Shown in pieces: positions 26,449 to 34,553 of a stretch of 64,000 bases of DNA. A program made the translations under genes and the position numbers. Under the pieces are notes generated by a model. That model made no database searches. It had not been told where the DNA came from and saw only the letters and a list, made by a program, of their open reading frames with translations. Location: contig NZ_OY821667.1 of assembly GCF_963682185.1 (NCBI RefSeq), positions 1 through 64,000 on the forward strand, in the 5' to 3' direction. The stretch comes from an uncultured Cohaesibacter sp. (GTDB taxonomy: Bacteria > Pseudomonadota > Alphaproteobacteria > Rhizobiales > Cohaesibacteraceae). Each line of letters starts with the position of its first letter. The stretch's first letter is position 1.

Positions 26449-27414
26449 ATGAAAAAATCTCTACTCACCCTTTCCGTCGCAGTTGCCGCAGTCATGGCCG
26501 CTGGTACAGTCTCCGCAGCAGATTTCCCGGCACGTCCTATTCAGGTCATTGTCCCTTACTCCGCAGGTGGCTCTACCGACCTTTCTCTGCGTGTCTTCGC
26601 TGACGTGTTCGAAAAGAACTTCGAAGACAAACAGATGGTTATCCGTAACCAGCCAGGTGGCGGCGGTGCTATCGGCACATCTGCCGCCGTTCATGGTCGT
26701 CCTGATGGTTACACCCTCGGCGCTGCTGCTCAGGGTCCGATCGCCATCAAACCGCACATCGGCGGCGCTGATTATGAAGTAGACGACTTTAACTTTGTTG
26801 GTCTGTTTGCTCGCTCCCTGCAGGTAATGGTTGCTTGTAAAGACGCACCATTCACCGATTTTGACAGCTTCGTTGACTATGCCAAATCCAAGAAGCCACA
26901 AGTCGGCAACTCCGGTGCTGGCGGCGCCAACCAGGTCTCCGCAGAAGCATTCGCTGAAGCAGCCGGCATCAAGATCGAGTCCATTCCGTTCCAGGGCTCT
27001 TCCAAGGCGCGCACGGCCTGCATCGGCGGTCATATCGACGCCATGGTTGCCTCTCCTGCAGAAGCCAAAGCTGCTGCTGACGCTGGCCAGATGACGCCTC
27101 TGTTCGTCATGGAAGACAAGCGCATTGACCTGTTCCCGGACACCCCGACGGCAGTCGAAAAGGGCGTTGACTTCACCTGGTCTTCCTGGAAAGGCCTGAT
27201 CGCTCCGAAGAATGTAGATGCCGATGCTCTGGCATGGCTGCGCGACGCGGTTAAAACCGTCGCAACTGATCCTGCATTTGTTCAGAAAATGACCGACATG
27301 GGCGAATTCGTAACTTATGAAGACGCTGAAACCTTCGAAAAGCGCGTTCACAACGACAGTGACGTTGCAAAGAAGGTTCTCGAAGACCTCGGCATGCTGG
27401 GCATGAACAAGTAA
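26449..27414 (+). CDS. tctC: Tripartite tricarboxylate transporter, binding protein TctC
   Basis: 321 aa. Signal peptide (LSVAVAAVMAAGTVSAADFP) then a Bug/TctC periplasmic binding protein: RPIQVIVPYSAGGSTDLSLR, VIRNQPGGGGAIGTSAA, GYTLGAAAQGP. Bug proteins bind carboxylates through two water-bridged loops and are specific for small organic acids, which fits an acid-sugar ligand. Ribosome site GGGAGG before ATG 26449. Between it and TctA is a 120-bp gap without a clear terminator. Confidence 0.93.
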   Translation: MKKSLLTLSVAVAAVMAAGTVSAADFPARPIQVIVPYSAGGSTDLSLRVFADVFEKNFEDKQMVIRNQPGGGGAIGTSAAVHGRPDGYTLGAAAQGPIAIKPHIGGADYEVDDFNFVGLFARSLQVMVACKDAPFTDFDSFVDYAKSKKPQVGNSGAGGANQVSAEAFAEAAGIKIESIPFQGSSKARTACIGGHIDAMVASPAEAKAAADAGQMTPLFVMEDKRIDLFPDTPTAVEKGVDFTWSSWKGLIAPKNVDADALAWLRDAVKTVATDPAFVQKMTDMGEFVTYEDAETFEKRVHNDSDVAKKVLEDLGMLGMNK

Positions 27415-27534
27415 GCCAAATTGCTTGCTCACGCCGACGATTACTGGAGCGCGGTCCCCGCGCTCCAGCCTCCAACGAAAATAACTGTCACGTCTGAAGA
27501 CGAAGACTTCAGCAGATTTGCCTGAAAGTTGACC

Positions 27535-29037
27535 ATGGACACGCTCTCCTATCTCGCACCCCTACTTGACTTCGAAGTACTCTGGACGATTGCTCTGGGC
27601 ACTTTGGGCGGGCTGGTAATCGGCGCCCTGCCTGGCCTGACTGCCACAATGGGTGTTGCCCTGCTCATTCCTCTTACCTTCAGCATGACGCCCGTCATGG
27701 GCCTGAACATGTTGATCGGCATCTATATTGGCGGTATCTATGGTGGGTGTGTTTCGTCCATTCTCCTTAGAACACCCGGCACACCAGCCTCTGCGGCCAC
27801 CGTTCTTGATGGCTATCCTCTTGCTCAAAAAGGGCAGGCGGGTAAAGCCCTCGGAATGGCAACCATCGCCTCTACCGTTGGCGGCCTCATCGCAGCCGTC
27901 GTGCTCGCCACGCTTGCCCCGCAGCTTGCCAGCGTAGCTTTGGAATTCGGCGCTCCGGAATATTTCGCCCTCGCTCTTTTCGGCCTGACCATCATTGCAT
28001 CGCTTTCTGGCGATCTGGTAAAAGGTGCGATTTCGGGCCTGCTAGGCATTCTGATCGCCTGTGTGGGTGCAGACCCGATTTCCGGCGTCATGCGCTACAC
28101 CTTCGGCATCAACGGCTTTGCCTCAGGCTTTGCCTTTACGCCAGCCCTGATCGGCTTGTTCGCTCTGTCTGAAGTCTTTACCCAGCTCGAACGCCTGTCC
28201 ACCAAGGACGATTCAATCATCACCGATGTGACTGGCCGTTGGCCGACAATGCAGGAAATGAAGGAAAGCGCCTCGGCTCTGATCCGTGGTTCCCTGATCG
28301 GTACCTTTATCGGTATCGTACCGGGCACAGGTTCGGGCACAGCCTCCTGGATTTCCTATAACGAAGCCCGTCGTTCTTCGAAAACACCTGAGAAATTCGG
28401 CACCGGTCACGTCCCCGGCGTTGCCGCAACCGAAAGCGCCAACAACGCGGTTTGTGCCTCGGCTCTTATCCCGCTGCTTGCTCTTGGCGTTCCCGGCGAT
28501 GTTGTGACTGCCGTTCTCATGGGCGGCCTGATGATCCAGGGTCTGGCCCCCGGACCAATGCTTTTCCAGACCAACCCCGATGTGGTCGTCGGCATCTTCG
28601 GCGGCACCTTCATCGCAACGATCTTCATGTTCATCTTCGGCATGGCGCTTATCCCGCTCTTCTCGAAGATCCTGATGGTTCCACGCAGAATGCTCACGAT
28701 CTCCATCGTTATCTTCTGCTTTATCGGTTCCTTCTCGATCAACCTGAACCAGGTCGACTTGCTGACGATGGTAGGCTTCGGGGTACTGGGCTGGGGCATG
28801 CAGAAATTTGGCTTTAGCCAGGCTGCCCTATGTATCGCTCTTATCCTCGGCCCGATGATGGAATCAAACTTGCGCCGCGGTCTTCTTCAGACCGGTGACA
28901 ATGTCATTGACTTCATCTCCGGCCCAATCACCCTTCTGTTCATTGGCCTCACAATCCTGTCACTTGGCTGGCCATTCATTTCTAAGGCTATTGCGAATTC
29001 CAAGAATTCCAAGCAAGCCACAAACCCAACGGAGTAA
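27535..29037 (+). CDS. tctA: Tripartite tricarboxylate transporter, large membrane subunit TctA
   Basis: 500 aa from ATG 27535 (a TTG two codons earlier is possible). Twelve or so membrane segments in two homologous halves; GALPGLTATMGVALLIPLTF and the paired GIVPGTGSGTASWISY carry the repeated Pro-Gly motifs of TctA, and GIYIGGIYGGCVSSILLRTPG is the second signature. Moves the TctC-bound acid across the inner membrane, driven by an ion gradient. Ends 3 bases before the next gene, so transcription and translation are tightly linked to the catabolic enzymes. Confidence 0.94.
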   Translation: MDTLSYLAPLLDFEVLWTIALGTLGGLVIGALPGLTATMGVALLIPLTFSMTPVMGLNMLIGIYIGGIYGGCVSSILLRTPGTPASAATVLDGYPLAQKGQAGKALGMATIASTVGGLIAAVVLATLAPQLASVALEFGAPEYFALALFGLTIIASLSGDLVKGAISGLLGILIACVGADPISGVMRYTFGINGFASGFAFTPALIGLFALSEVFTQLERLSTKDDSIITDVTGRWPTMQEMKESASALIRGSLIGTFIGIVPGTGSGTASWISYNEARRSSKTPEKFGTGHVPGVAATESANNAVCASALIPLLALGVPGDVVTAVLMGGLMIQGLAPGPMLFQTNPDVVVGIFGGTFIATIFMFIFGMALIPLFSKILMVPRRMLTISIVIFCFIGSFSINLNQVDLLTMVGFGVLGWGMQKFGFSQAALCIALILGPMMESNLRRGLLQTGDNVIDFISGPITLLFIGLTILSLGWPFISKAIANSKNSKQATNPTE

Positions 29038-29040
29038 ACC

Positions 29041-29925
29041 ATGACCAAAGAGGCATATGTTGCACTCGTCACATGCTTTAACGAAGACGAGACACTCAAT
29101 TACGAAGCAACCCGCGCCCAGGTACGTCGGCAGATCGAAGCAGGAAACAACATCCTGTGTGCAGGTACAAACGGCGATTTCTCAGCCCTTACCTATGATG
29201 AAAAGGTAAAGCTGACGGAAGAAGTGGTTTCCGAAGCAAAAGGCAAATGCAAGGTCATCGTCAATGCCGGCATGCCTGCTACCTTCGAAACGGTAAAACT
29301 CGCAAAAGAGTTCGACAGCATTGGTGTTGATGGCATTGCAGTGATCGCTCCCTTCTTCATCGCCTGCACTCAGGATGGATTGGAACGCCACTATCTGACC
29401 GTTGCTGATGCCGTAAATACTCCGATCTATCTCTACGATATTCCGGCACGTACCCAGAACCATATCGAGCCTGAAACAGCTCGCAAGCTTTCGTCCCATC
29501 CGAACATTGTCGGCATCAAGGATTCCGGCGGTCAGCAGGAAACGCTGGAAGCATACATGCAGGTTGGCAAGGAAGTGGAAGGCTTTGACGTCTATTCCGG
29601 TCCTGACCACCTCGTTCTTTGGGCGCTGCAGAACGGCGCTGCAGGCTGCATCTCCGGCCTCGGCAACGTGATGCCTGAAGTGCTTGCTAAAATCGTGTCC
29701 TGCTTCAATGCTGGCGACGAAGCTGGCGCTGCAGCAGCACAGGAAATCTACGGCAACTTCCGTAAAGACCTCTATGGCCTCGGCTTTCCTCCAGCCATGG
29801 TGAAACGTGCCCTGTGGGTCATGGATCACTCTGTTGGTGCATCCCGTCAGCCAGCCCTTCTGCCAGATCCTGAGCAGGACAAACAGGTTGAAGCCCTTCT
29901 CAAGAAATATGAGCTGATCAAATAA
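29041..29925 (+). CDS. DapA-superfamily aldolase/lyase
   Basis: 294 aa TIM barrel of the DHDPS/NAL family. Schiff-base Lys160 (VGIKDSG) and Tyr132 (IYLYDIPAR) are in the expected places. The substrate carboxylate loop is GTNGD (residues 42-46) where DHDPS has GTTGE, so this is unlikely to be the lysine-pathway enzyme. Relatives act on 2-keto-3-deoxy acids, N-acetylneuraminate, 4-hydroxy-2-oxoglutarate and similar, either cleaving pyruvate off or dehydrating. Given its operon (transporter, hydroxyacid dehydrogenase, PdxA2), it probably handles a 2-keto acid derived from the imported sugar acid. The stop overlaps the next start by one base. Confidence 0.88.
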   Translation: MTKEAYVALVTCFNEDETLNYEATRAQVRRQIEAGNNILCAGTNGDFSALTYDEKVKLTEEVVSEAKGKCKVIVNAGMPATFETVKLAKEFDSIGVDGIAVIAPFFIACTQDGLERHYLTVADAVNTPIYLYDIPARTQNHIEPETARKLSSHPNIVGIKDSGGQQETLEAYMQVGKEVEGFDVYSGPDHLVLWALQNGAAGCISGLGNVMPEVLAKIVSCFNAGDEAGAAAAQEIYGNFRKDLYGLGFPPAMVKRALWVMDHSVGASRQPALLPDPEQDKQVEALLKKYELIK

Positions 29926-30887
29926 TGGTTAAGGTACTCACCACTTCACCCGGCTTTGGCAAACATGGCCGGGTGCCAGATGAAATCGCGGCTCACGGGT
30001 GGGATCTCGTGCGCTGTGATGACACCTCCAAACCGGACGGCGGTGTTTCCGAACAGATCGCAGATGCAGACATCCTTGTTGTCGGTCTGGTTCCTGTCAC
30101 TGCGGATACACTGGTCGGCGCGAAGAATCTCAAGGCCGTCATCAAGCATGGGGTAGGGGTCGACAATATCGACATTCCAGCCTGCACCGCCAAAAACATG
30201 CCGGTTTGCAACACGCCTGCCGCAAACGCAGACGCTGTTGCAGAGCTCGCAGTCGGCTTCATGTATGCCATGGCCCGCTTCATCCCGCAGGGGCATGTTT
30301 GCGTAACCGGTGGCAAATGGGAACGCCGCGTTGGCACTCAGCTTGGCGGCAAGACCCTGGGCATCGTAGGCCTCGGCAACATCGGCAAACGCCTTGCCAA
30401 ACTGGCCATCGGCGTTGGCATGAAGGTTGTTGCAACCGATCCTTATGCTGACATGGCTTTCGCCAAAGAGAACAGCATCGAGATCCTGTCTCTTGAAGAC
30501 CTGCTGGGCAAATCCGATTATGTGTCCCTTCATATCTTCGGCGGCAAGGACAATGCAGCACTGATCAACCCTGATACCATCGCCAAGATGAAACCGGGCG
30601 CAAAACTGATCAACCTTGCCCGCGGTGAAGTTGTCGATCTGGACGCCATTGCTGCGGCTCTGGATAGCGGCCAACTTGGCGGTGTTGCGATTGATGCCTA
30701 TGTCACGGAACCACCTGAAACCTCTCATCCGGTCTTTAGCCACCCCAATGCGATCTTTACTCCGCATTCCGGTGCCGACACCAAGGAAGCGGTTGAGAAT
30801 GTTGGCCTGATGGTCGTTGAAGACATTGCCACCATCATGGAAGGCGGCATGCCGAAGCGTTGCCTCAATGCCGGCGACCTGAAATAG
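29925..30887 (+). CDS. D-2-hydroxyacid dehydrogenase (phosphoglycerate-dehydrogenase-like)
   Basis: 320 aa. NAD-binding Rossmann domain with GIVGLGNIGKRLAKL and an acidic end to the next strand (VVATDPYAD) pointing to NAD rather than NADP. Catalytic Arg in NLARGEVVD, Glu in YVTEPPE and His in FTPHSGADT are present. No C-terminal ACT or ASB domain, so it is not a regulated biosynthetic SerA. It interconverts a D-2-hydroxy acid and a 2-keto acid. ATG overlaps the preceding stop (TAATG), indicating coupling with the DapA-like enzyme; together they suggest oxidation of a hydroxy acid and action on the resulting keto acid, or the reverse. Confidence 0.9.
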   Translation: MVKVLTTSPGFGKHGRVPDEIAAHGWDLVRCDDTSKPDGGVSEQIADADILVVGLVPVTADTLVGAKNLKAVIKHGVGVDNIDIPACTAKNMPVCNTPAANADAVAELAVGFMYAMARFIPQGHVCVTGGKWERRVGTQLGGKTLGIVGLGNIGKRLAKLAIGVGMKVVATDPYADMAFAKENSIEILSLEDLLGKSDYVSLHIFGGKDNAALINPDTIAKMKPGAKLINLARGEVVDLDAIAAALDSGQLGGVAIDAYVTEPPETSHPVFSHPNAIFTPHSGADTKEAVENVGLMVVEDIATIMEGGMPKRCLNAGDLK

Positions 30888-30944
30888 GTAAGAAAAACAG
30901 GTGAGGGCTGCAAAGCCCTCCGTTTCTATTCTAAGGAGAGAAAC

Positions 30945-31931
30945 ATGTCTAACAGCCCGGTAGTCATCACCATGGGCGATCCTTCCGGCGTAGGCGCGGA
31001 AGTGACTGTAAAAGCCATGGCAGCGCTTTCTGCCGAACAGAGAGCCCAGTATGCTGTTATCGGCGACATGGACACGCTGGAACGCGCAATCGCGGTGAGC
31101 AAAGTAGACCTGCCATTGCATGCGCATGGCACTGTGGGTCAGGAAGGGTCTCTGGCCGTCATCCATCTGCCAATCGAAGGACTGCCCGGCGAATTCGGCG
31201 TTCTGTCACCGGCCTGTGGCGAAGCTTCCTTCCAGTATATCAAGAAGGCTGTTGACATGGTGCAAGCTGGCGAAGCTGCCTGCATTGTGACCGCACCGAT
31301 CAACAAGGCCGCTCTCAACGCTGCTGGCCATCACTATGATGGTCATACCGGAATGCTGGCCCATCTGACCGGCTCGAAAAGCTCCTTCATGTTGCTGGCG
31401 TCCAAAACACTGAACGTTCTGCACATCTCCACCCATGTGTCTCTCAAAACCGCCATCGAGCGCTCTACGCCCGAACGCGTGCTTGACACCATCCGCATGG
31501 GCCACAAGCACTTCAAGCGGATGGGATATGATAATCCGCGTATTGCCGTTGCAGGCATCAACCCCCATTGCGGGGAAGGTGGTCTCTTCGGTGATGAAGA
31601 TGATGAGCATACCTTGCCCGGCGTTGAAATGGCGCAGAAAGAAGGCATCAATGTTGTCGGACCAGTTCCGGCCGATACCGTCTATCACCGCGCACATAAC
31701 GGCGCCTTTGACCTCGTCATTGCGCAATATCACGATCAGGGCCATATCCCGATCAAGATCATTGCCTTTGATTCAGCGGTCAATGTTTCGCTCGGTTTGC
31801 CAATTGATCGCTGCTCCGTAGACCACGGAACGGCCTTCGACATCGCGGGTACCGGCAAGGCAAATCACGTCAATATGCTGAGCACCCTCGATTACGCAAG
31901 CAAGCTTGCGGCAACCAGGGACAAACGGTGA
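30945..31931 (+). CDS. pdxA2: PdxA2, 4-phosphate sugar-acid dehydrogenase (decarboxylating)
   Basis: 328 aa. PdxA-fold signature [16 protein letters not shown] at the N-terminus, then [31 protein letters not shown] and [11 protein letters not shown], which carry the metal-binding His residues and phosphate-contacting residues. PdxA makes pyridoxal precursors; the PdxA2 branch, found next to DUF1537 kinases, oxidises and decarboxylates D-threonate or D-erythronate 4-phosphate to dihydroxyacetone phosphate. Location beside such a kinase (32875-33927) and a carboxylate transporter favours PdxA2. Ribosome site AAGGAGAG before ATG 30945; terminator follows. Confidence 0.88.
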   Translation: MSNSPVVITMGDPSGVGAEVTVKAMAALSAEQRAQYAVIGDMDTLERAIAVSKVDLPLHAHGTVGQEGSLAVIHLPIEGLPGEFGVLSPACGEASFQYIKKAVDMVQAGEAACIVTAPINKAALNAAGHHYDGHTGMLAHLTGSKSSFMLLASKTLNVLHISTHVSLKTAIERSTPERVLDTIRMGHKHFKRMGYDNPRIAVAGINPHCGEGGLFGDEDDEHTLPGVEMAQKEGINVVGPVPADTVYHRAHNGAFDLVIAQYHDQGHIPIKIIAFDSAVNVSLGLPIDRCSVDHGTAFDIAGTGKANHVNMLSTLDYASKLAATRDKR

Positions 31932-31976
31932 TATCACCTTTTCTCCTGATCCCTATTCAAACTAATCCACCTTTAT

Positions 31977-32002
31977 GGGAGCCTTCGGGCTCCCTCTTTT
32001 TT
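31977..32002 (+). terminator. Terminator of the tctBCA-pdxA2 operon
   Basis: GGGAGCC-TTCG-GGCTCCC followed by a T-rich tail (TCTTTTTT), 45 bases after the pdxA2 stop. Confidence 0.92.
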
Positions 32003-32047
32003 ACCTTCCTTCTGGTGTGCGACAAGCATGCACCGCCCCAGACAAAG

Positions 32048-32080
32048 AAAAAGCGCAGAGACCTGAAGACCTCCGCGCTC
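32048..32080 (-). terminator. Terminator of the fadR-type regulator
   Basis: On the minus strand a 12-bp stem (three G-U pairs) with loop TTCA is followed by TTTTT, 32 bases after the regulator stop. With the plus-strand terminator it insulates the two converging operons. Confidence 0.88.
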
Positions 32081-32112
32081 ATGTTCGATGTCCAATTTCA
32101 AAAGATAATGCG

Positions 32113-32856
32113 TTACTGATCCGGCATTGTCAGATCAATAAGGCCACCACCAAACAGACGATCTCGCGAATGCTCGAGGTGAGCACGCATCAGGGAAGAA
32201 GCCAGCTGGCTATCATGGTTCTTGATGGCCTGATAGATTTCATCATGCTCTTCAAACACATGATAAAGCGCCTTGCCACCCTCATTAAGCAGGGATTGCC
32301 CATGCATCTGCATGCCCACATAGATATGTTCGCGCAAAGCACGCATCGCCGTTTCGAAATAATGGTTGTTTGAGGCTTTGGCGATAGCGATATGGAAAGC
32401 AAAGTCGGCATCTTCCCTGTGAACCAGACTGCCGGTTGCTGTTCGCATCATTTCCAAAGCTTCTTCCATATCGGTAAGAATGGCCTTGTTGTGCCGTTCT
32501 GCCGCCAGAACGGCCGAGGTCGTTTCCAGATTCAGTCTGAACTCATAGCATCTCTGGATGTCGGCAAGCGTTTCCACCCGCGCAAAGCCAACCGGAGAAA
32601 CAGAAGGCGCGCGCACGAAATTACCTGCGCCTTGCCGGGCATAGATCATGCCTTCCTTGCGAAGCTTTTCAAGAGCACTACGCAGCACCGGTCTGGAGAC
32701 ACCGAGTTCTTCAGACAAATGATGCTCCGACGGCATGCGTTGATTGACTTGATAGTCGCCATTTGAAATCCGACTAAACAGGGTGTGATACACCTTGTCA
32801 GCCAAAAGCCTTCTTGGCCGGCTCTTTGTTTCATTGGCTTCACTGCTCTGAGTCAC
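32113..32856 (-). CDS. FadR-subfamily GntR transcriptional regulator (FCD domain)
   Basis: 247 aa. Winged helix-turn-helix (about 15-80) with LADKVYHTLFSRISNGDY, MPSEHHLSEELGVSRPVLRS (the recognition helix) and ARQGAGNFV wing; then an all-helical FCD ligand domain (about 95-235) with RLNLETTSAVLAAERH, DADFHxxxA-like DADFAFHIAIA and HDEIYQAI near the end. The FCD domain usually binds a carboxylate or sugar acid via metal held by Asp/His residues. Eighteen bases after the kinase gene in the same transcript, it likely senses the pathway substrate and represses both arms of the locus. Confidence 0.92.
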   Translation of the reverse strand: MTQSSEANETKSRPRRLLADKVYHTLFSRISNGDYQVNQRMPSEHHLSEELGVSRPVLRSALEKLRKEGMIYARQGAGNFVRAPSVSPVGFARVETLADIQRCYEFRLNLETTSAVLAAERHNKAILTDMEEALEMMRTATGSLVHREDADFAFHIAIAKASNNHYFETAMRALREHIYVGMQMHGQSLLNEGGKALYHVFEEHDEIYQAIKNHDSQLASSLMRAHLEHSRDRLFGGGLIDLTMPDQ

Positions 32857-32874
32857 GATTCTAAACCTCTGGCA

Positions 32875-33927
32875 TTAATTCATTCTGTCTTTTACTAGCT
32901 TTGACGCCAAATTTACAAGTGTGTCCTTAGACCCAAAGCCACCGGATTTCGTTATGATATACAAGTGATCGCCGCTTCCTATGGATTTCGACATGGGCAG
33001 GCCTGGCAGCACCTCACCAAGAACTTGTAAGATTCCGATATTCAAGCGCGCGCAAATAGCTGCGGCACTTTCTCCCCCACATCCTAGGAATGTGCGGGTT
33101 TTTGTTTGCGCAATCCATTTAGAAATACCGTCGGCAAACAGATCTCCGGCTTCCTGACCCGAGATAACAGTTTCACCGGGCGTCATCTGGATGACCTTTA
33201 CATCCTCCCGCAATGCAGCAGGCTCTGGCACAACCCCGTTTGGCGCCCCGACAATGTTGAATGTGCCAAGCTGGGCCAGTGTTACAGGATCGCGTGACCC
33301 TATGGCAAACAGGGCAGGGGCCTCAGGCGCAGGCATAGCGTCCGTCCTTGGATCAGGCGCAATTTTACTCGCCAACGCTTCGGCAAGGCCAGCTGCACCA
33401 ACAAACAGTCCATCATCCGCAAATCCTGAAATGGCAGCCTCAATGTCTTGTTGCGTAGCAGCATCAATACCGCATGTTACCGGTAAATCTGCGATGTCAG
33501 TTACCGCGATAGGGGTATCAACACCTTCGCCAACCAGAAGCCCCTTTTCGACAAAGCGCCCAAGACGTGGAATAGCCGGACAAATCAGTGTCTGATCACT
33601 TGCAAATCCCAGCGCCTTGATCTCAGCGGCCACGTGCCCTTTGAGGCGACTGTCGACCTTTTTGAAAATGCGAAGTGAGTGCGCACCTTCGTGGGATCGG
33701 ATCATCGACAATACCTGTTTCACACGAGAAACAGCATCTTCCTGAGAAATTTCTCTGGAACCCGTGGACACGGCAACAACATCGGCCCCCTCGGACATAG
33801 CCGCATGCAACTCGGAAACAGACAAGGCACAGAGAACTTTCAGGCCACGATCCGCAAAGGCAACAGAACTATCAAGCGCCCCTGTCAAATCGTCAGCAAC
33901 GATAACTAACTTCACGTCTAGACCCAT
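32875..33927 (-). CDS. Four-carbon acid sugar kinase (DUF1537 family)
   Basis: 350 aa from ATG 33927 (GLDVKLVIVADDLTGALD). The N-terminal sugar-acid domain starts with VADDLTGALDSS and has FKKVDSRLKGHVAAEI; the C-terminal nucleotide-binding domain has LGCGGESAAAI and LYIITKSGGFGSKDTL. Family members phosphorylate threonate, erythronate or 3-oxo-tetronate at the 4-position. It is shorter than the usual 400-430 aa, apparently from trimmed loops in the N-terminal domain, and has GGES where most have GGDT. The start has no strong ribosome site; a longer frame to 34089 is unlikely. Leads a two-gene transcript with the regulator. Confidence 0.87.
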   Translation of the reverse strand: MGLDVKLVIVADDLTGALDSSVAFADRGLKVLCALSVSELHAAMSEGADVVAVSTGSREISQEDAVSRVKQVLSMIRSHEGAHSLRIFKKVDSRLKGHVAAEIKALGFASDQTLICPAIPRLGRFVEKGLLVGEGVDTPIAVTDIADLPVTCGIDAATQQDIEAAISGFADDGLFVGAAGLAEALASKIAPDPRTDAMPAPEAPALFAIGSRDPVTLAQLGTFNIVGAPNGVVPEPAALREDVKVIQMTPGETVISGQEAGDLFADGISKWIAQTKTRTFLGCGGESAAAICARLNIGILQVLGEVLPGLPMSKSIGSGDHLYIITKSGGFGSKDTLVNLASKLVKDRMN

Positions 33928-34553
33928 ATATTTGTTAATTTTGAATTCCACGTAATACGCAGCATACTTGATTTGAAAAATATAGCATGTTCTTAATGTT
34001 AATCCAACAGTGCATTTAATCAAGCCTATGCAAAGAGCAAATTCAGTTGACAAATTAGCAAGTCTTGAAGCGCCACTGTTTTTTGGCAAAAATCATGCAC
34101 CAAGGCCTCTCTTCCTGCACTATATTTATGGAACTTGCCTTGAAATGGTGAGTAATTTTTACCCAAATTCGCAAAAAGAATCGCATATTTCTGTGCGATC
34201 TAGATATGCAAGAATTTGAATAGCAACGCCCAAAACCATAGATGAAAGCTATACCTTTGCTTTCAATTGACAAAACCGGAATGGATCAAACGCCATTCTC
34301 GTAAAATTTAATTTAGAATTCCTCAAATCAAATTTGCATCATGAGACTTTTGCCCCTAATGTGTACGTGTATGTACGACGTAACTTTAGATCGAAAAAAC
34401 CAATTGTTTCTGACTTCTGAGCTGCGCTGCGCTTAAAAATGCATCCGGATTTCCCAAAGGCTCAGACCGAGTTCTCTCCTGCAATTTCGCTGGCAGGATT
34501 GACAGGATCAATTGCCACCATTTGAGTTTGGTTGACACTTGAGAGAGTAAAGA
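33928..34553. other. Long A/T-rich control region between kinase and RTX gene
   Basis: 626 bp. Near the kinase it carries AGTTGACAAATTAGCA (34045-34060), almost the same as the site at 25855-25870 before tctB. A further TTGACAAAA lies near 34267 and TTGACA at 34532-34537. Short frames have no gene-like features. Probably contains promoters for both flanking genes. Confidence 0.45.

Noticed and set aside
26461..27432. Minus-strand open frame of 323 codons
   Set aside because: Antisense of tctC, which has a signal peptide and Bug-family motifs.
29041..29925. Lysine-pathway dihydrodipicolinate synthase (dapA)
   Set aside because: The loop is GTNGD instead of GTTGE and the gene is embedded in a catabolic operon, so a different lyase is more likely.
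29946..31166. Minus-strand open frame of 406 codons
   Set aside because: Antisense of the hydroxyacid dehydrogenase and pdxA2; no ribosome site and no family features.
34532..34537. TTGACA as promoter of the RTX gene
   Set aside because: It is only 16 bases before the start codon, too close to serve as a -35 box for a transcript with a ribosome site.
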